From CAZSAL01 sp964604825 (GTDB lineage Bacteria > Elusimicrobiota > Elusimicrobia > 2-01-FULL-59-12), in NCBI GenBank assembly GCA_964604825.1, contig CAZSAL010000055.1:1-17085 (forward strand): a stretch of DNA of 17,085 bases, written 5' to 3'. The number at the start of each line of letters is the position of its first letter. The first letter of the stretch is position 1. Position numbers and translations under genes: made by a program. The notes beneath the pieces were generated by a model, which saw only the letters and a list, made by a program, of their open reading frames with translations, was not told the origin of the DNA and ran no database searches. This document shows positions 1 through 7,435 of the stretch, piece by piece.

Positions 1-18
1 CACCACCCCCCATCCCAA

Positions 19-41
19 CCTTCCCCCGCAAGGGGGGAAGG
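19..41. repeat. Perfect 9-bp GC-rich hairpin
   Basis: CCTTCCCCC pairs perfectly with GGGGGAAGG around the 5-nt loop GCAAG. The bases after it (AGTCCTCTTTT) hold only a short T run that starts several bases downstream, so this is a poor intrinsic terminator. It resembles the short palindromic repeats scattered between genes in many bacteria. It could also be the end of a transcript entering from upstream of the window. Confidence 0.5.
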
Positions 42-61
42 AGTCCTCTTTTCAGGCGCAA

Positions 62-93
62 CGCCGCTTCCCTCGTCACAGCGGCGACGCTGT
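62..93. other. Two mutually exclusive hairpins
   Basis: CGCCGC (62-67) can pair with GCGGCG (81-86). Alternatively ACAGCG (78-83) pairs with CGCTGT (88-93) around the GNRA-type tetraloop GCGA. The two stems share bases 81-83 and cannot form together. This may simply be part of a degraded repeat; no gene is close enough for it to be a leader switch. Confidence 0.35.
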
Positions 94-154
94 AGGCAAC
101 GGGGTTTGACCCAAAACTCGAATATATCTCACCCTTTGGGTGTGACCCGCAGCT

Positions 155-199
155 GAGATTGCCACAGTCGCCAATACGGCTGGGCGACCTCGCAATGAC
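155..199. repeat. Dispersed intergenic repeat (GTCATTGCGAGG type)
   Basis: Read on the - strand this starts GTCATTGCGAGG and ends GGCAATCTC, the ends of an intergenic repeat family I recognise from several bacterial phyla. It folds as an interrupted stem: ATTGC (158-162) with GCAAT (192-196), then GTCGCC (167-172) with GGCGAC (183-188) around a 10-nt loop. A second truncated end, CTCCTCGGAATGAC, follows at 213-226. The same GAATGAC terminus closes the larger element at 9465-9591, suggesting one family or several related ones in this genome. Confidence 0.6.
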
Positions 200-372
200 A
201 ACACGACTTCATCTCCTCGGAATGACAAGCAAATGGGTTCCGCTTTCAGTGGAGGGGAACCTGATTCAACGCATGTAGCGGGGCCCGTAAAATTCTGGGC
301 CTGTTGGTCCTCAATTTTTAGCCTTTAGGCATATTCTTTTAATCCCTGCTTTCAGTCATAATTTCCGTTGAT

Positions 373-393
373 GTTCGCAGGTTTTTCGCGAAC
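373..393 (+). promoter_or_regulatory. Hairpin abutting the start of the giant gene
   Basis: GTTCGC (373-378) pairs perfectly with GCGAAC (388-393) across a 9-nt loop. The stem ends 3 nt before the ATG at 397 and occupies the place where a ribosome binding site should be. No AGGAGG-like sequence is seen upstream of this start. Whether it controls translation is inference. Confidence 0.35.
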
Positions 394-396
394 CGA

Positions 397-3300
397 ATGC
401 CCATGCATAGAACACTCATCAGAATCGTAGCCCTGGCGCTTGTCCCCTGCCTTCTGGCTGATCCGTTAACCGCTGCCGGCCTGGCCGCAACACCAACGAC
501 AACGACGATCCGGAGATCCGGAGAGCCGGGGAAACATCATTTCTACAGTTCGCCAGTTTATCCGTTCGACGATCAGGCTCTGCAGGCGGAACTCGTTCAG
601 GCTTACACGCCCACAGAATCAGCCGCCCATCAAGATGCCTGCCGCCTCCGCCGGGAAGAAGGCATAGCGTCACCGCATGTCCCGTTGGCAGCCGGCGCGG
701 CGAGTCATCCCTCCAAATCGGTGAAAACTATCATTTTGAAGGCGGCGGGCGGATGGTTTTATCTCAAGGCGGTGGAGATGGCTTTTTACGGTTTGAGTGG
801 ACACGCTTTGGTACATGGTGGGTTTTACTTCCATATCGTCTGGTTCATCCTGATCGCTATAGAAACAGTTGCAGCACAAATATATGAAGACGGCCAACAC
901 CGTATTGGATGGATCCTCGAAGGGCATATCGGAACGTCCACAGGCTTTAGATCTCCGGTCCCCGCCCCTATACAGGCCTACGCGCGCGCACATGAGCAGC
1001 GCGTACATCAAAGCGCACCGGGCCGATGGATGGACCGCTACAGTTCGACGATGGCGGATATGTTTCTGGCTCCAATTTTGGATTTTGTTGCCCTGTATGA
1101 TGCCTGGCGTACCTGCCGGCTGCCGCATGAGCCACCTCATCGGCTTATCCACGAACTGGAAGAAGTTCTCCGGATGGCCGACCTAACCGTCGCAGCAGAA
1201 CAAAAAGTTAAAACTCAAAGGCAACAAATTCTTGCATCTCCTCTTGTAAGGGTACCCTCTCGTAAATCAACAGATCTTCTGAATGAAACAGTCGCCTCAA
1301 TCTATGGGGATATTTTCTTAGAACTGAGTCAGGAAAGACAAATGTGGCGGGATGTTTGGCTGATGGAAGGGCCGTCGCCTTTTCTTAAACAACTGCTTAA
1401 GTCTCCCAAAGAACAGGATTCCTACACCGCCGATCAATGGGTGCAGCATTTTGAGACCAGGTTGAACTCCACCACAGCGGATGGCTATGACGACATCAGG
1501 GACAAGCTCGTATCTGCATTCCGTCTCATCGTCGAGCGAAGCCCCGAAGCGGCTCCATGGATTAACGCCGTTATCCAAGGCGGACTGGTTTTTGAGAATA
1601 TCGACGGCGAAGCTGACCCGATGGCGATGAAGGCTCACCCTGATGCGGGCACCGTCACCATTAACACCGGAGAAGTGAGTTGCCGTCATTGGTCCATCGA
1701 GCAAACGGCGGGCTATTTTATGCAGCACCCTGTAAGCGGGCTGCTCCTGGATGCGGGAATGGGCGATTTTACAGGCGCCAAGAGCGCCGTTCCCTCCTTT
1801 ATGTCCTATCTGACTTTTCTGAAATGCCAGGCCATCATTGCCCAATTGGCGGAAGAAGAAAATTCGAGCGCAGTCAGACCGGCGCTCAGCCTGCTGCTTC
1901 CTCGTCAGGATCAGCGCGCGGCCCGGTGGATAATGAAATCGCTGGCCGAAGCCCTGGCAGAGCGCGGGGTCGATATCCGGACCTTTACAGAAGATCACCT
2001 GCCGGATGATCTCGCGCGCCCTGTATCACCTGCCAGTGCGGCGGTTAATAAGGATCTCATGTCGCCTGATCCCGGAAATTCTTCGGCATTCAGCAGTTTG
2101 TCCGACGACGAATTTATTCAGATGTTTTTAACAGAAACGCCTACTGACGTCACCTTCGATCGGGAGGTGAAATCTCGATCGTCGCGGCGTGAATTCGTTG
2201 ATATGCTGGCGAAAAATACAGCCCGGCGCCTCAGGGAAAATTTGCATAAGGAGCAACCCCATCTGGAGCCGGGCATTCCATTACGTGAACAACCGGAAAT
2301 CTACGCTGCTATCTCTATACTTGTTACAGATTTTCCCGCAATACGCACAGCCTTGGTTCAGAACAAAGTTCCGGAGATATTGATCGATACGCTCGCCAAA
2401 ACAGAACCTTGCCAGGAAATGTATCTCCGGAGCATCTGTGTCGTCACAGCTCTTTCCGCTTTCGATGACATGGAAGATTCTAAAGCGGCAGTACGCGATG
2501 CCATACGGGATTACAGTTCAGACGCCGGCCAAAGGTTCCGGCTGGTAAATTCGCTTCGGTTTATCTTCACAAGACTTGCCGAAGAAATTGAATTCTGCGC
2601 TGCTAGGGGAATTCCAACTGTGCTCCTGGACACATATTCCGATTTGCGCGATCATGTCAGTGACTGGTGGGAAATTGCCTGGAGCAGCCTCCCGGAAACT
2701 CAGACTCCCAAATCGGACGTATGGAGAACTACAGGCAAAACGCAATTGGGCAACATCCCAAGCAAAGAGGCCCTCAGGCAAACCGCACGTCATCCCGCCA
2801 AGCGATCCCAGAGCGCTCCTGCAGATGCGATCAAGAACGCCGTCCCTCTAATGGAAGTCTTACAGAGAACGCCGCCTGATTCCATTAATTCCGCTTGGGC
2901 CGATTCCGTAAAAGAGAAAACCAGTTCCGTGCCAATATTCATGTTGTCGGGCGCTCTCCTTTTGGTGGGAGGCATTGGGGTTCTAATCAGCGCCCATTTC
3001 ACCCACATCTCGCATTTCACCGGAGCCGGATATTTTGCCGCCTTGGCAGGAGCCGTCCAACTCATCGTGGGGGGAATCACCATGCTCCGAAAACATCCCC
3101 TCGAACGCCAAACCGGAGACAGGGAAGAAACCCTCTCTTCTAATGGCGTTCCTGTCTCCATAGGTATAACTGAGAAAGCGACAAACTCCGCGCACACAAC
3201 CTATTCGCATAGCCGGACCTTCAAATACCCTGCCGGCAATTGTGAAATCACGGTGAGCAACCCGAATCACAATTACGTCAAAACATCGGCGGGAGCGGTA

Positions 3301-5541
3301 TCTGTAGGGATGTCAATGCTTACGCGTTCCTTGTTCCCGGACGCGGCGGATTATCCTTCCATCGTCGTCGCCCCGCACGGCAGTTGGACCGGAGCGGACG
3401 GCTCAAATTTGATGCAGACCTATTTCGCTATCGCCGCCAGCAGCGCATTTTATCAGCGCAGAATGATAATTGTGGCCACGCCAGAACAGCAGGAGCGAAT
3501 CAGGCGCTACCTTAAACTGGGGAATCCTTATGAATTTGTCAATAAGGGCGGTTACGATCGCGCGACTCGCACCCAGATGCGCCGTGAAGTCGTCGCCGCT
3601 GCTGACCGCATGTTGGTGAATGACTCTTTACAGATGGTAGCGTCGCCTTCGGGGTACATGGTCCAGTTCGTTTCGCTCGAAAACAACGTGGCTCGGGTGG
3701 GCGATGTGACCATTACCGACAACGAGGACGGGACGTTTACCTTTGTCGATGAGAATCCTCCGGACGGGACAACCCGCACGACCACCCTCGATGGCAATTT
3801 CATGCGTGAGATGAACGTGCGATTTGAAGGCCTGAAGCCCATGGGGAATATCCCTGAATTCGGAATCACTTTTCTGGGGACGAGCAGCGGCATGGATCCC
3901 GACGGCATGCCCAGCAGCCATGTGGTCTGGGCCAAGGGACATGGCATTCTGGTGGACGCCGGGGCCCCTACCCGCGCCGCTATAGAAGCCCTCGGCATCC
4001 GCCCGACCGATATCACCGAACTAGTCCTCACACACCTGCATGAAGATCATGTGGCGGACGCGCTCGCATTTTTCAAATGGCGCCACGACCAGACACGCGC
4101 GCAACGGCTAGACCTGGTCATGGAGCCGGGAATTTACGACCTGTTCTGCGAACAGGCGGAACTCCTGCTGGGCAGGCCATTACGAGAAGCTTACCCGGAA
4201 ATCCATCCAGTCAGTCTGCCGTTCGGCAGTTCCATGGAACTTTCCGGCGGAGTTCTCATCGAGGCGGAACGCGCCTGGCACGGCACCTGGACGCCTATGC
4301 TCCGGATTTCCTGTGATGTCGACAGCCGGAGACGTATGATCAGCCTTTCCGGCGATACCATATGGGATCCATACAGGTTTGAACGGATCCTGGCCAACGA
4401 TATCCCGGATCACATTCGTAGAGATCTGAATTGGGTATTGGGCGACCGCGAAGGTGGCAAACCAATACTGGATGAAGCAAGGATTAATGTGCTGCAGAAC
4501 TGGCTTTACAACCGGGACAAGGATCCCGACGCTCCACTGCCCGACATGGTAGTGCTTGAAGGAGGCAATGCCGCCGCAACCGGGGAAAACACCAGCAACC
4601 ACACGACCCCCTTATCGATGGCGGAATACCTGGCGCCTGAACAACAGTCCGTGACATGGGTCAACCACACCAAGGGACTGCCGGAAGGCATAAAAGGCGC
4701 CATGAGGCACGCGCCGGCGATGACAACAATCGATCTGCGGCAAACGCAGAGCGAATTCACTAAAGCAGCAGGAACAACCAATTCACGACCGCCGCGCAGC
4801 CCGCGTTCCGCGAAGATTCCTGCGTCATTGTTGTTGATATTAACAGCTCCCTTCCTGGTTGGCGGAGGATATTTCGCCATGGCGACCGCCACTTCCCCAA
4901 TTTTCGCCCAATGGGGTCTTGTCGCCATTCTGGCGGGAGTCGCTTCTCTGATCGTCGGCGGAATCGTCGCCTACCGAAGCCGTCCTATCCCCCGCGTTGC
5001 ATATGAGCAGATAATCGCGCAGATTGCGGAAAACCCCGGCAAAACGGTATATGCGGCCCAAAATTTGGTCTCCCAATTGAGATCCTCCTTCGACCAGCAT
5101 AAAATAGATCTCTTAGCCCGGGGGATTTTGATTGCCGCCGATGCATCAAAAGATATGGCCGCTGAATTGGTTTTAAGGGGCGCGCCGGATGCGCTTGTAC
5201 AGGCGCTCACCAGGATTGTAATATCGGGGCTTGAATCGGTCCAAACGGTTAATTATGTTCTCTTCGCTCTTGCCGCTATTGAGGATCAAGGACTCGGCCA
5301 TGATGAAACACAGGCGGCATACGAAAAATATGCGGTGGAATTAAGACGTGATGTACTTCCTCATTTATGCGTCGAGCTGGCAAAGCATTCTCCCTCCCAG
5401 GAGCCTCCTGCTATTATCACAATCGCCATAGATGCAATTGAGAAAGCGACAAACTCCGCGCGTGAAACCGGTCCAGCCTCAGTTGAGGGGACTTCTTCTC
5501 CAACCCCGCCCGCGAATTCGGAGTTGCGCGCGGCCGCTTGA
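397..5541 (+). CDS. Giant exported protein with metallo-beta-lactamase domain between two membrane hairpins
   Basis: A 1,714-residue protein I cannot name. Seen: an N-terminal signal peptide (residues 1-31; basic start, hydrophobic core, AxA-type sites near 25-31); a hydrophobic segment near 125-160; a helical, possibly ARM/HEAT-like region near 630-760; a transmembrane pair (845-866, 876-897); a metallo-beta-lactamase fold at about 1155-1430; a second transmembrane pair (1476-1496, 1504-1526) resembling the first; and a helical C-terminus ending in a Pro/Ser-rich tail. The hydrolase domain keeps D1187, the HLHEDH motif (H1213, H1215, D1217, H1218), H1295, D1320 and H1402 or H1424, so it is probably an active di-metal hydrolase of the RNase Z-like branch; the substrate is unknown. 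There is no Shine-Dalgarno before ATG 397; ATG 403 is an alternative start. Not a lipoprotein by motif, since Pro precedes C18. The gene stands alone and does not belong to the operon downstream. Confidence 0.85.
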   Translation: MPMHRTLIRIVALALVPCLLADPLTAAGLAATPTTTTIRRSGEPGKHHFYSSPVYPFDDQALQAELVQAYTPTESAAHQDACRLRREEGIASPHVPLAAGAASHPSKSVKTIILKAAGGWFYLKAVEMAFYGLSGHALVHGGFYFHIVWFILIAIETVAAQIYEDGQHRIGWILEGHIGTSTGFRSPVPAPIQAYARAHEQRVHQSAPGRWMDRYSSTMADMFLAPILDFVALYDAWRTCRLPHEPPHRLIHELEEVLRMADLTVAAEQKVKTQRQQILASPLVRVPSRKSTDLLNETVASIYGDIFLELSQERQMWRDVWLMEGPSPFLKQLLKSPKEQDSYTADQWVQHFETRLNSTTADGYDDIRDKLVSAFRLIVERSPEAAPWINAVIQGGLVFENIDGEADPMAMKAHPDAGTVTINTGEVSCRHWSIEQTAGYFMQHPVSGLLLDAGMGDFTGAKSAVPSFMSYLTFLKCQAIIAQLAEEENSSAVRPALSLLLPRQDQRAARWIMKSLAEALAERGVDIRTFTEDHLPDDLARPVSPASAAVNKDLMSPDPGNSSAFSSLSDDEFIQMFLTETPTDVTFDREVKSRSSRREFVDMLAKNTARRLRENLHKEQPHLEPGIPLREQPEIYAAISILVTDFPAIRTALVQNKVPEILIDTLAKTEPCQEMYLRSICVVTALSAFDDMEDSKAAVRDAIRDYSSDAGQRFRLVNSLRFIFTRLAEEIEFCAARGIPTVLLDTYSDLRDHVSDWWEIAWSSLPETQTPKSDVWRTTGKTQLGNIPSKEALRQTARHPAKRSQSAPADAIKNAVPLMEVLQRTPPDSINSAWADSVKEKTSSVPIFMLSGALLLVGGIGVLISAHFTHISHFTGAGYFAALAGAVQLIVGGITMLRKHPLERQTGDREETLSSNGVPVSIGITEKATNSAHTTYSHSRTFKYPAGNCEITVSNPNHNYVKTSAGAVSVGMSMLTRSLFPDAADYPSIVVAPHGSWTGADGSNLMQTYFAIAASSAFYQRRMIIVATPEQQERIRRYLKLGNPYEFVNKGGYDRATRTQMRREVVAAADRMLVNDSLQMVASPSGYMVQFVSLENNVARVGDVTITDNEDGTFTFVDENPPDGTTRTTTLDGNFMREMNVRFEGLKPMGNIPEFGITFLGTSSGMDPDGMPSSHVVWAKGHGILVDAGAPTRAAIEALGIRPTDITELVLTHLHEDHVADALAFFKWRHDQTRAQRLDLVMEPGIYDLFCEQAELLLGRPLREAYPEIHPVSLPFGSSMELSGGVLIEAERAWHGTWTPMLRISCDVDSRRRMISLSGDTIWDPYRFERILANDIPDHIRRDLNWVLGDREGGKPILDEARINVLQNWLYNRDKDPDAPLPDMVVLEGGNAAATGENTSNHTTPLSMAEYLAPEQQSVTWVNHTKGLPEGIKGAMRHAPAMTTIDLRQTQSEFTKAAGTTNSRPPRSPRSAKIPASLLLILTAPFLVGGGYFAMATATSPIFAQWGLVAILAGVASLIVGGIVAYRSRPIPRVAYEQIIAQIAENPGKTVYAAQNLVSQLRSSFDQHKIDLLARGILIAADASKDMAAELVLRGAPDALVQALTRIVISGLESVQTVNYVLFALAAIEDQGLGHDETQAAYEKYAVELRRDVLPHLCVELAKHSPSQEPPAIITIAIDAIEKATNSARETGPASVEGTSSPTPPANSELRAAA
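3171..3193 (+). repeat. 23-bp exact direct repeat, copy 1
   Basis: Inside the giant gene, encoding EKATNSA at residues 926-932, about 30 residues after the first transmembrane pair. It is identical base for base, and in the same reading frame, to 5439-5461. Confidence 0.9.
5439..5461 (+). repeat. 23-bp exact direct repeat, copy 2
   Basis: Encodes EKATNSA at residues 1682-1688, near the C-terminus of the giant protein and just before its Pro/Ser-rich tail. It matches 3171-3193 exactly, while the surrounding sequence differs. Confidence 0.9.
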
Positions 5542-5562
5542 TTTCCCGGCCTGCCCGTTTTC

Positions 5563-5591
5563 TTGACGAAAAGTCGTCCATATACGATAAT
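5563..5591 (+). promoter_or_regulatory. Strong sigma70-type promoter upstream of icd
   Basis: TTGACG (5563-5568) and GATAAT (5586-5591) are separated by exactly 17 bp; each hexamer matches the consensus at five of six positions. Transcription would start near 5598. It lies just after the stop of the giant gene, so it most likely serves icd and the genes beyond, but a terminator follows within about 10 bp of the expected start site. Confidence 0.75.
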
Positions 5592-5602
5592 AATCTGAAA
5601 AT

Positions 5603-5640
5603 AGACCGCTAAGGCGACCAGCTTTAGCGATCTTTTTTTT
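5603..5640 (+). terminator. Intrinsic terminator or attenuator
   Basis: The core stem is CGCTAAGGC (5607-5615) with GCTTTAGCG (5621-5629), nine pairs including one G-T, around the loop GACCA. It extends past one mismatch by AGA/TCT and runs straight into eight T residues (5633-5640). This is a textbook Rho-independent terminator. It would end the transcript of the giant gene, whose stop is about 60 bp upstream, and would also catch transcripts started at the promoter 5563-5591. Confidence 0.85.
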
Positions 5641-5695
5641 AGCCCGCAATAAGGTTCCAGCGGCAGATCAGGGTTCACATATAAAAGGGAGAACG

Positions 5696-6748
5696 ATGCA
5701 TCAGGTAACGCTTATTCCCGGTGACGGCACCGGACCGGAACTCTGCGAAGTCGTAAAGAAGGTGGTCGCAGCAACCGGAGTTAAAATAAACTGGGACGTC
5801 CAGGAAGCAGGCGCGGACGTTATCCAAAAATACGGCACGCCGCTTCTGGACAATGTGCTGAAATCTGTCCGGAAAACCCATGTCGCTTTGAAAGGCCCGA
5901 TCACCACGCCCATAGGCTCAGGGTTCCGGAGCGTCAACGTAGCTCTGCGCAGGGAGCTGGATCTTTTTGCCTGCGTGCGCCCCTGCCGCACTTATCCCGG
6001 AGTCAAATCCAAATATCAGAACATAGACCTGGTCGTAGTACGCGAAAATACGGAAGACCTTTACGCAGGCGTCGAGTTCCCGGCCGGGTCAAAAGAAGCG
6101 CAGCAGATCATCGGGCTTGGCGCGGGGAAAATCCATGCGGAATCCGCCATATCAATCAAACCGATTTCCAGACAGGGTACGGAAAGAATCGTGCGATACG
6201 CTTTTGAATACGCGCTGAAGCACAAGCGCAAAAAAGTCACAGCAGTCACCAAAGCCAATATCATGAAATGCACGGACGGCCTGTTCCTTGAGGCCGCGCG
6301 GAGCGTTGCTAAGCAATACGATGGCAGGATCGAATACGAGGAACGCCTCATAGACAACATGTGCATGCAACTGGTCCTGAAACCGGAACTGTACGACGTG
6401 CTGGTACTGCCGAACCTTTATGGAGACATCATTTCAGATCTCTGCGCCGGGCTGATCGGCGGGCTGGGAGTCGCGCCGGGAGCAAATATCGGAGACTCTG
6501 TAGCCCTCTTTGAGGCAGTTCACGGTTCCGCACCCAAATATAAAGGAATGAACAAGGTCAATCCTGCGGCAATGCTTCTTTCCGCCAAACTGATGCTTGA
6601 TCATCTGGGAGAACATGCCGCCGCGCAGAACCTGGAAAAGGCGGTTTCTGCGGTGATCAGCGAGGGCAAGACCGTCACTTACGATCTGGGCGGCAAAGCG
6701 GGCACGCGGGAAATGGGCGACGCTATAATTGATAAGCTTTCAAAATGA
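5696..6748 (+). CDS. icd: Isocitrate dehydrogenase, beta-decarboxylating dehydrogenase family
   Basis: Oxidatively decarboxylates isocitrate to 2-oxoglutarate in the cytoplasm. The 350 residues fit the short IDH/isopropylmalate dehydrogenase type. Seen: IPGDGTGPE near the N-terminus; substrate-binding GSGFRSVNVALRR (74-86) with S75, N81 and R85; R95 and R116; catalytic Y123 and K186; metal ligands D220, D244 and D248 in NLYGDIISD. The S and N in the substrate loop and the RENTEDLYAG motif favour isocitrate over isopropylmalate; homoisocitrate is a less likely substrate. The cofactor loop HGSAPKYKG (276-284) with V288 and Y339 matches the NADP-type residues of E. coli Icd (K344, Y345, V351, Y391); R395 is replaced by glycine. 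ATG 5696 is preceded by GGGAGA at 5687-5692. Its stop overlaps the ndk start as ATGA. Confidence 0.9.
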   Translation: MHQVTLIPGDGTGPELCEVVKKVVAATGVKINWDVQEAGADVIQKYGTPLLDNVLKSVRKTHVALKGPITTPIGSGFRSVNVALRRELDLFACVRPCRTYPGVKSKYQNIDLVVVRENTEDLYAGVEFPAGSKEAQQIIGLGAGKIHAESAISIKPISRQGTERIVRYAFEYALKHKRKKVTAVTKANIMKCTDGLFLEAARSVAKQYDGRIEYEERLIDNMCMQLVLKPELYDVLVLPNLYGDIISDLCAGLIGGLGVAPGANIGDSVALFEAVHGSAPKYKGMNKVNPAAMLLSAKLMLDHLGEHAAAQNLEKAVSAVISEGKTVTYDLGGKAGTREMGDAIIDKLSK

Positions 6749-7218
6749 TTGAACGAACCTGCATCCTTATCAAACCGGACGCCGTGTGCAAGAAACATGC
6801 CGGCGATGTCATTGGCCGCCTGGAAAAGGCGGGACTGCAGCTTCTGGCTTTGCGGATGCTCCGCGTAACACGCGCCCATGCGGAAGATTTTTACCAGGAG
6901 CATAAGGGAAAAGAGTTTTATGAAAGGCTGATACGGTTCATGACCTCGGCGCCTATTGTGGCTACCGCGTGGCAGGGGGAAAACGCCGTTGCCGTTTCCC
7001 GGAAGCTGATCGGGGCCACGGATTCCCGGCAGGCCGCGCCCGGAACGATCCGGCGTGATTTCGGCACAGACAACCGCCGTAATGTAGTACATGGTTCGGA
7101 TTCTGTAAAATCAGCTGAGAGGGAAATCTCCTTCTTTTTTAAACCCGGTGAGATTTTGACTTATAATGTCTCGGACTGGCAGGATGAACCTGTCCAGAAC
7201 TTAACAGGAAAGAAATAA
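6745..7218 (+). CDS. ndk: Nucleoside diphosphate kinase
   Basis: Transfers the gamma-phosphate of ATP to other nucleoside diphosphates through a phosphohistidine. Seen: the N-terminal strand ERTCILIKPDAV with K10, the central region with R86, and the signature NVVHGSDS with catalytic H116. At 157 residues it is somewhat longer than the usual 135-150, with the extra length in a C-terminal tail after the ISFFF strand. It overlaps icd by four bases (ATGA), so translation is probably coupled. ndk commonly sits near housekeeping operons; no special link to fatty-acid synthesis is implied. Confidence 0.95.
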   Translation: MIERTCILIKPDAVCKKHAGDVIGRLEKAGLQLLALRMLRVTRAHAEDFYQEHKGKEFYERLIRFMTSAPIVATAWQGENAVAVSRKLIGATDSRQAAPGTIRRDFGTDNRRNVVHGSDSVKSAEREISFFFKPGEILTYNVSDWQDEPVQNLTGKK

Positions 7219-7222
7219 CGCC

Positions 7223-7435
7223 ATGGCAAACCCAAAGAAACATCATACAGCGGCACGCCGCGACAAACGCCGCGCAAACTGGAAACGCCTGGAACTTCCC
7301 GGCCTTTCAAAATGCGCGCAGTGCGGCACGCTGCACATCCCGCACCGCGTCTGTCCGGGCTGCGGTTTTTATAACGGACAGCTCATCGTCGCGGTTGAAG
7401 AGAAAAAAGGCAAGTCTGAAGAGGGACACGCCTAA
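7223..7435 (+). CDS. rpmF: 50S ribosomal protein L32
   Basis: A 70-residue zinc-ribbon protein of the large ribosomal subunit. Seen: the N-terminal MANPKKHHTAARRDKRRANW, typical of L32, and two cysteine pairs, CAQC (31-34) and CPGC (44-47), so this is the zinc-binding form. The C-terminus is a short charged tail. AGGAAAG (7206-7212), lying in the end of ndk, is the ribosome binding site, 10 nt from the ATG. The rpmF-plsX-fabH order is widely conserved in bacteria and links ribosome and lipid synthesis. Confidence 0.95.
   Translation: MANPKKHHTAARRDKRRANWKRLELPGLSKCAQCGTLHIPHRVCPGCGFYNGQLIVAVEEKKGKSEEGHA

Larger units (their letters stand above)
1..396. other. Gene-free, hairpin-rich leader region
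   Basis: No plausible coding frame is seen in this stretch. It holds a perfect 9-bp hairpin (19-41), two competing GC hairpins (62-93), a 7-bp inverted repeat ACCCAAA/TTTGGGT (110-116 and 135-141), a dispersed-repeat copy (155-199) with a second truncated end (213-226), and a short hairpin touching the start of the giant gene (373-393). I see no promoter of good quality: candidate -10 elements near 332 lack a -35 at proper spacing. The promoter of the downstream gene is therefore unassigned. Confidence 0.75.

Noticed and set aside
110..141. ACCCAAA/TTTGGGT inverted repeat as a tRNA or regulatory RNA fragment
   Set aside because: No cloverleaf, anticodon arm or T-loop signature can be built around it, and the 18-nt loop is unstructured.
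430..450. Possible lipoprotein signal around C18 of the giant protein
   Set aside because: The residue before the cysteine is Pro (LVPC), whereas a lipobox needs Gly, Ala or Ser there. A signal peptidase I site a few residues later fits better.
670..1152. Open frame of 160 codons on the - strand inside the giant gene
   Set aside because: It lies wholly within a well-supported + strand gene, has no ribosome binding site or recognisable motif, and has a composition expected from a shadow frame. The same holds for the other long - strand frames, for example 1318-1998, 4180-4602, 8746-9312, 15115-15813 and 16232-16900.
5680..5685. TATAAA just before icd as a -10 box
   Set aside because: There is no -35 at the right distance, and transcription would begin about four bases before the start codon, losing the GGGAGA ribosome binding site.
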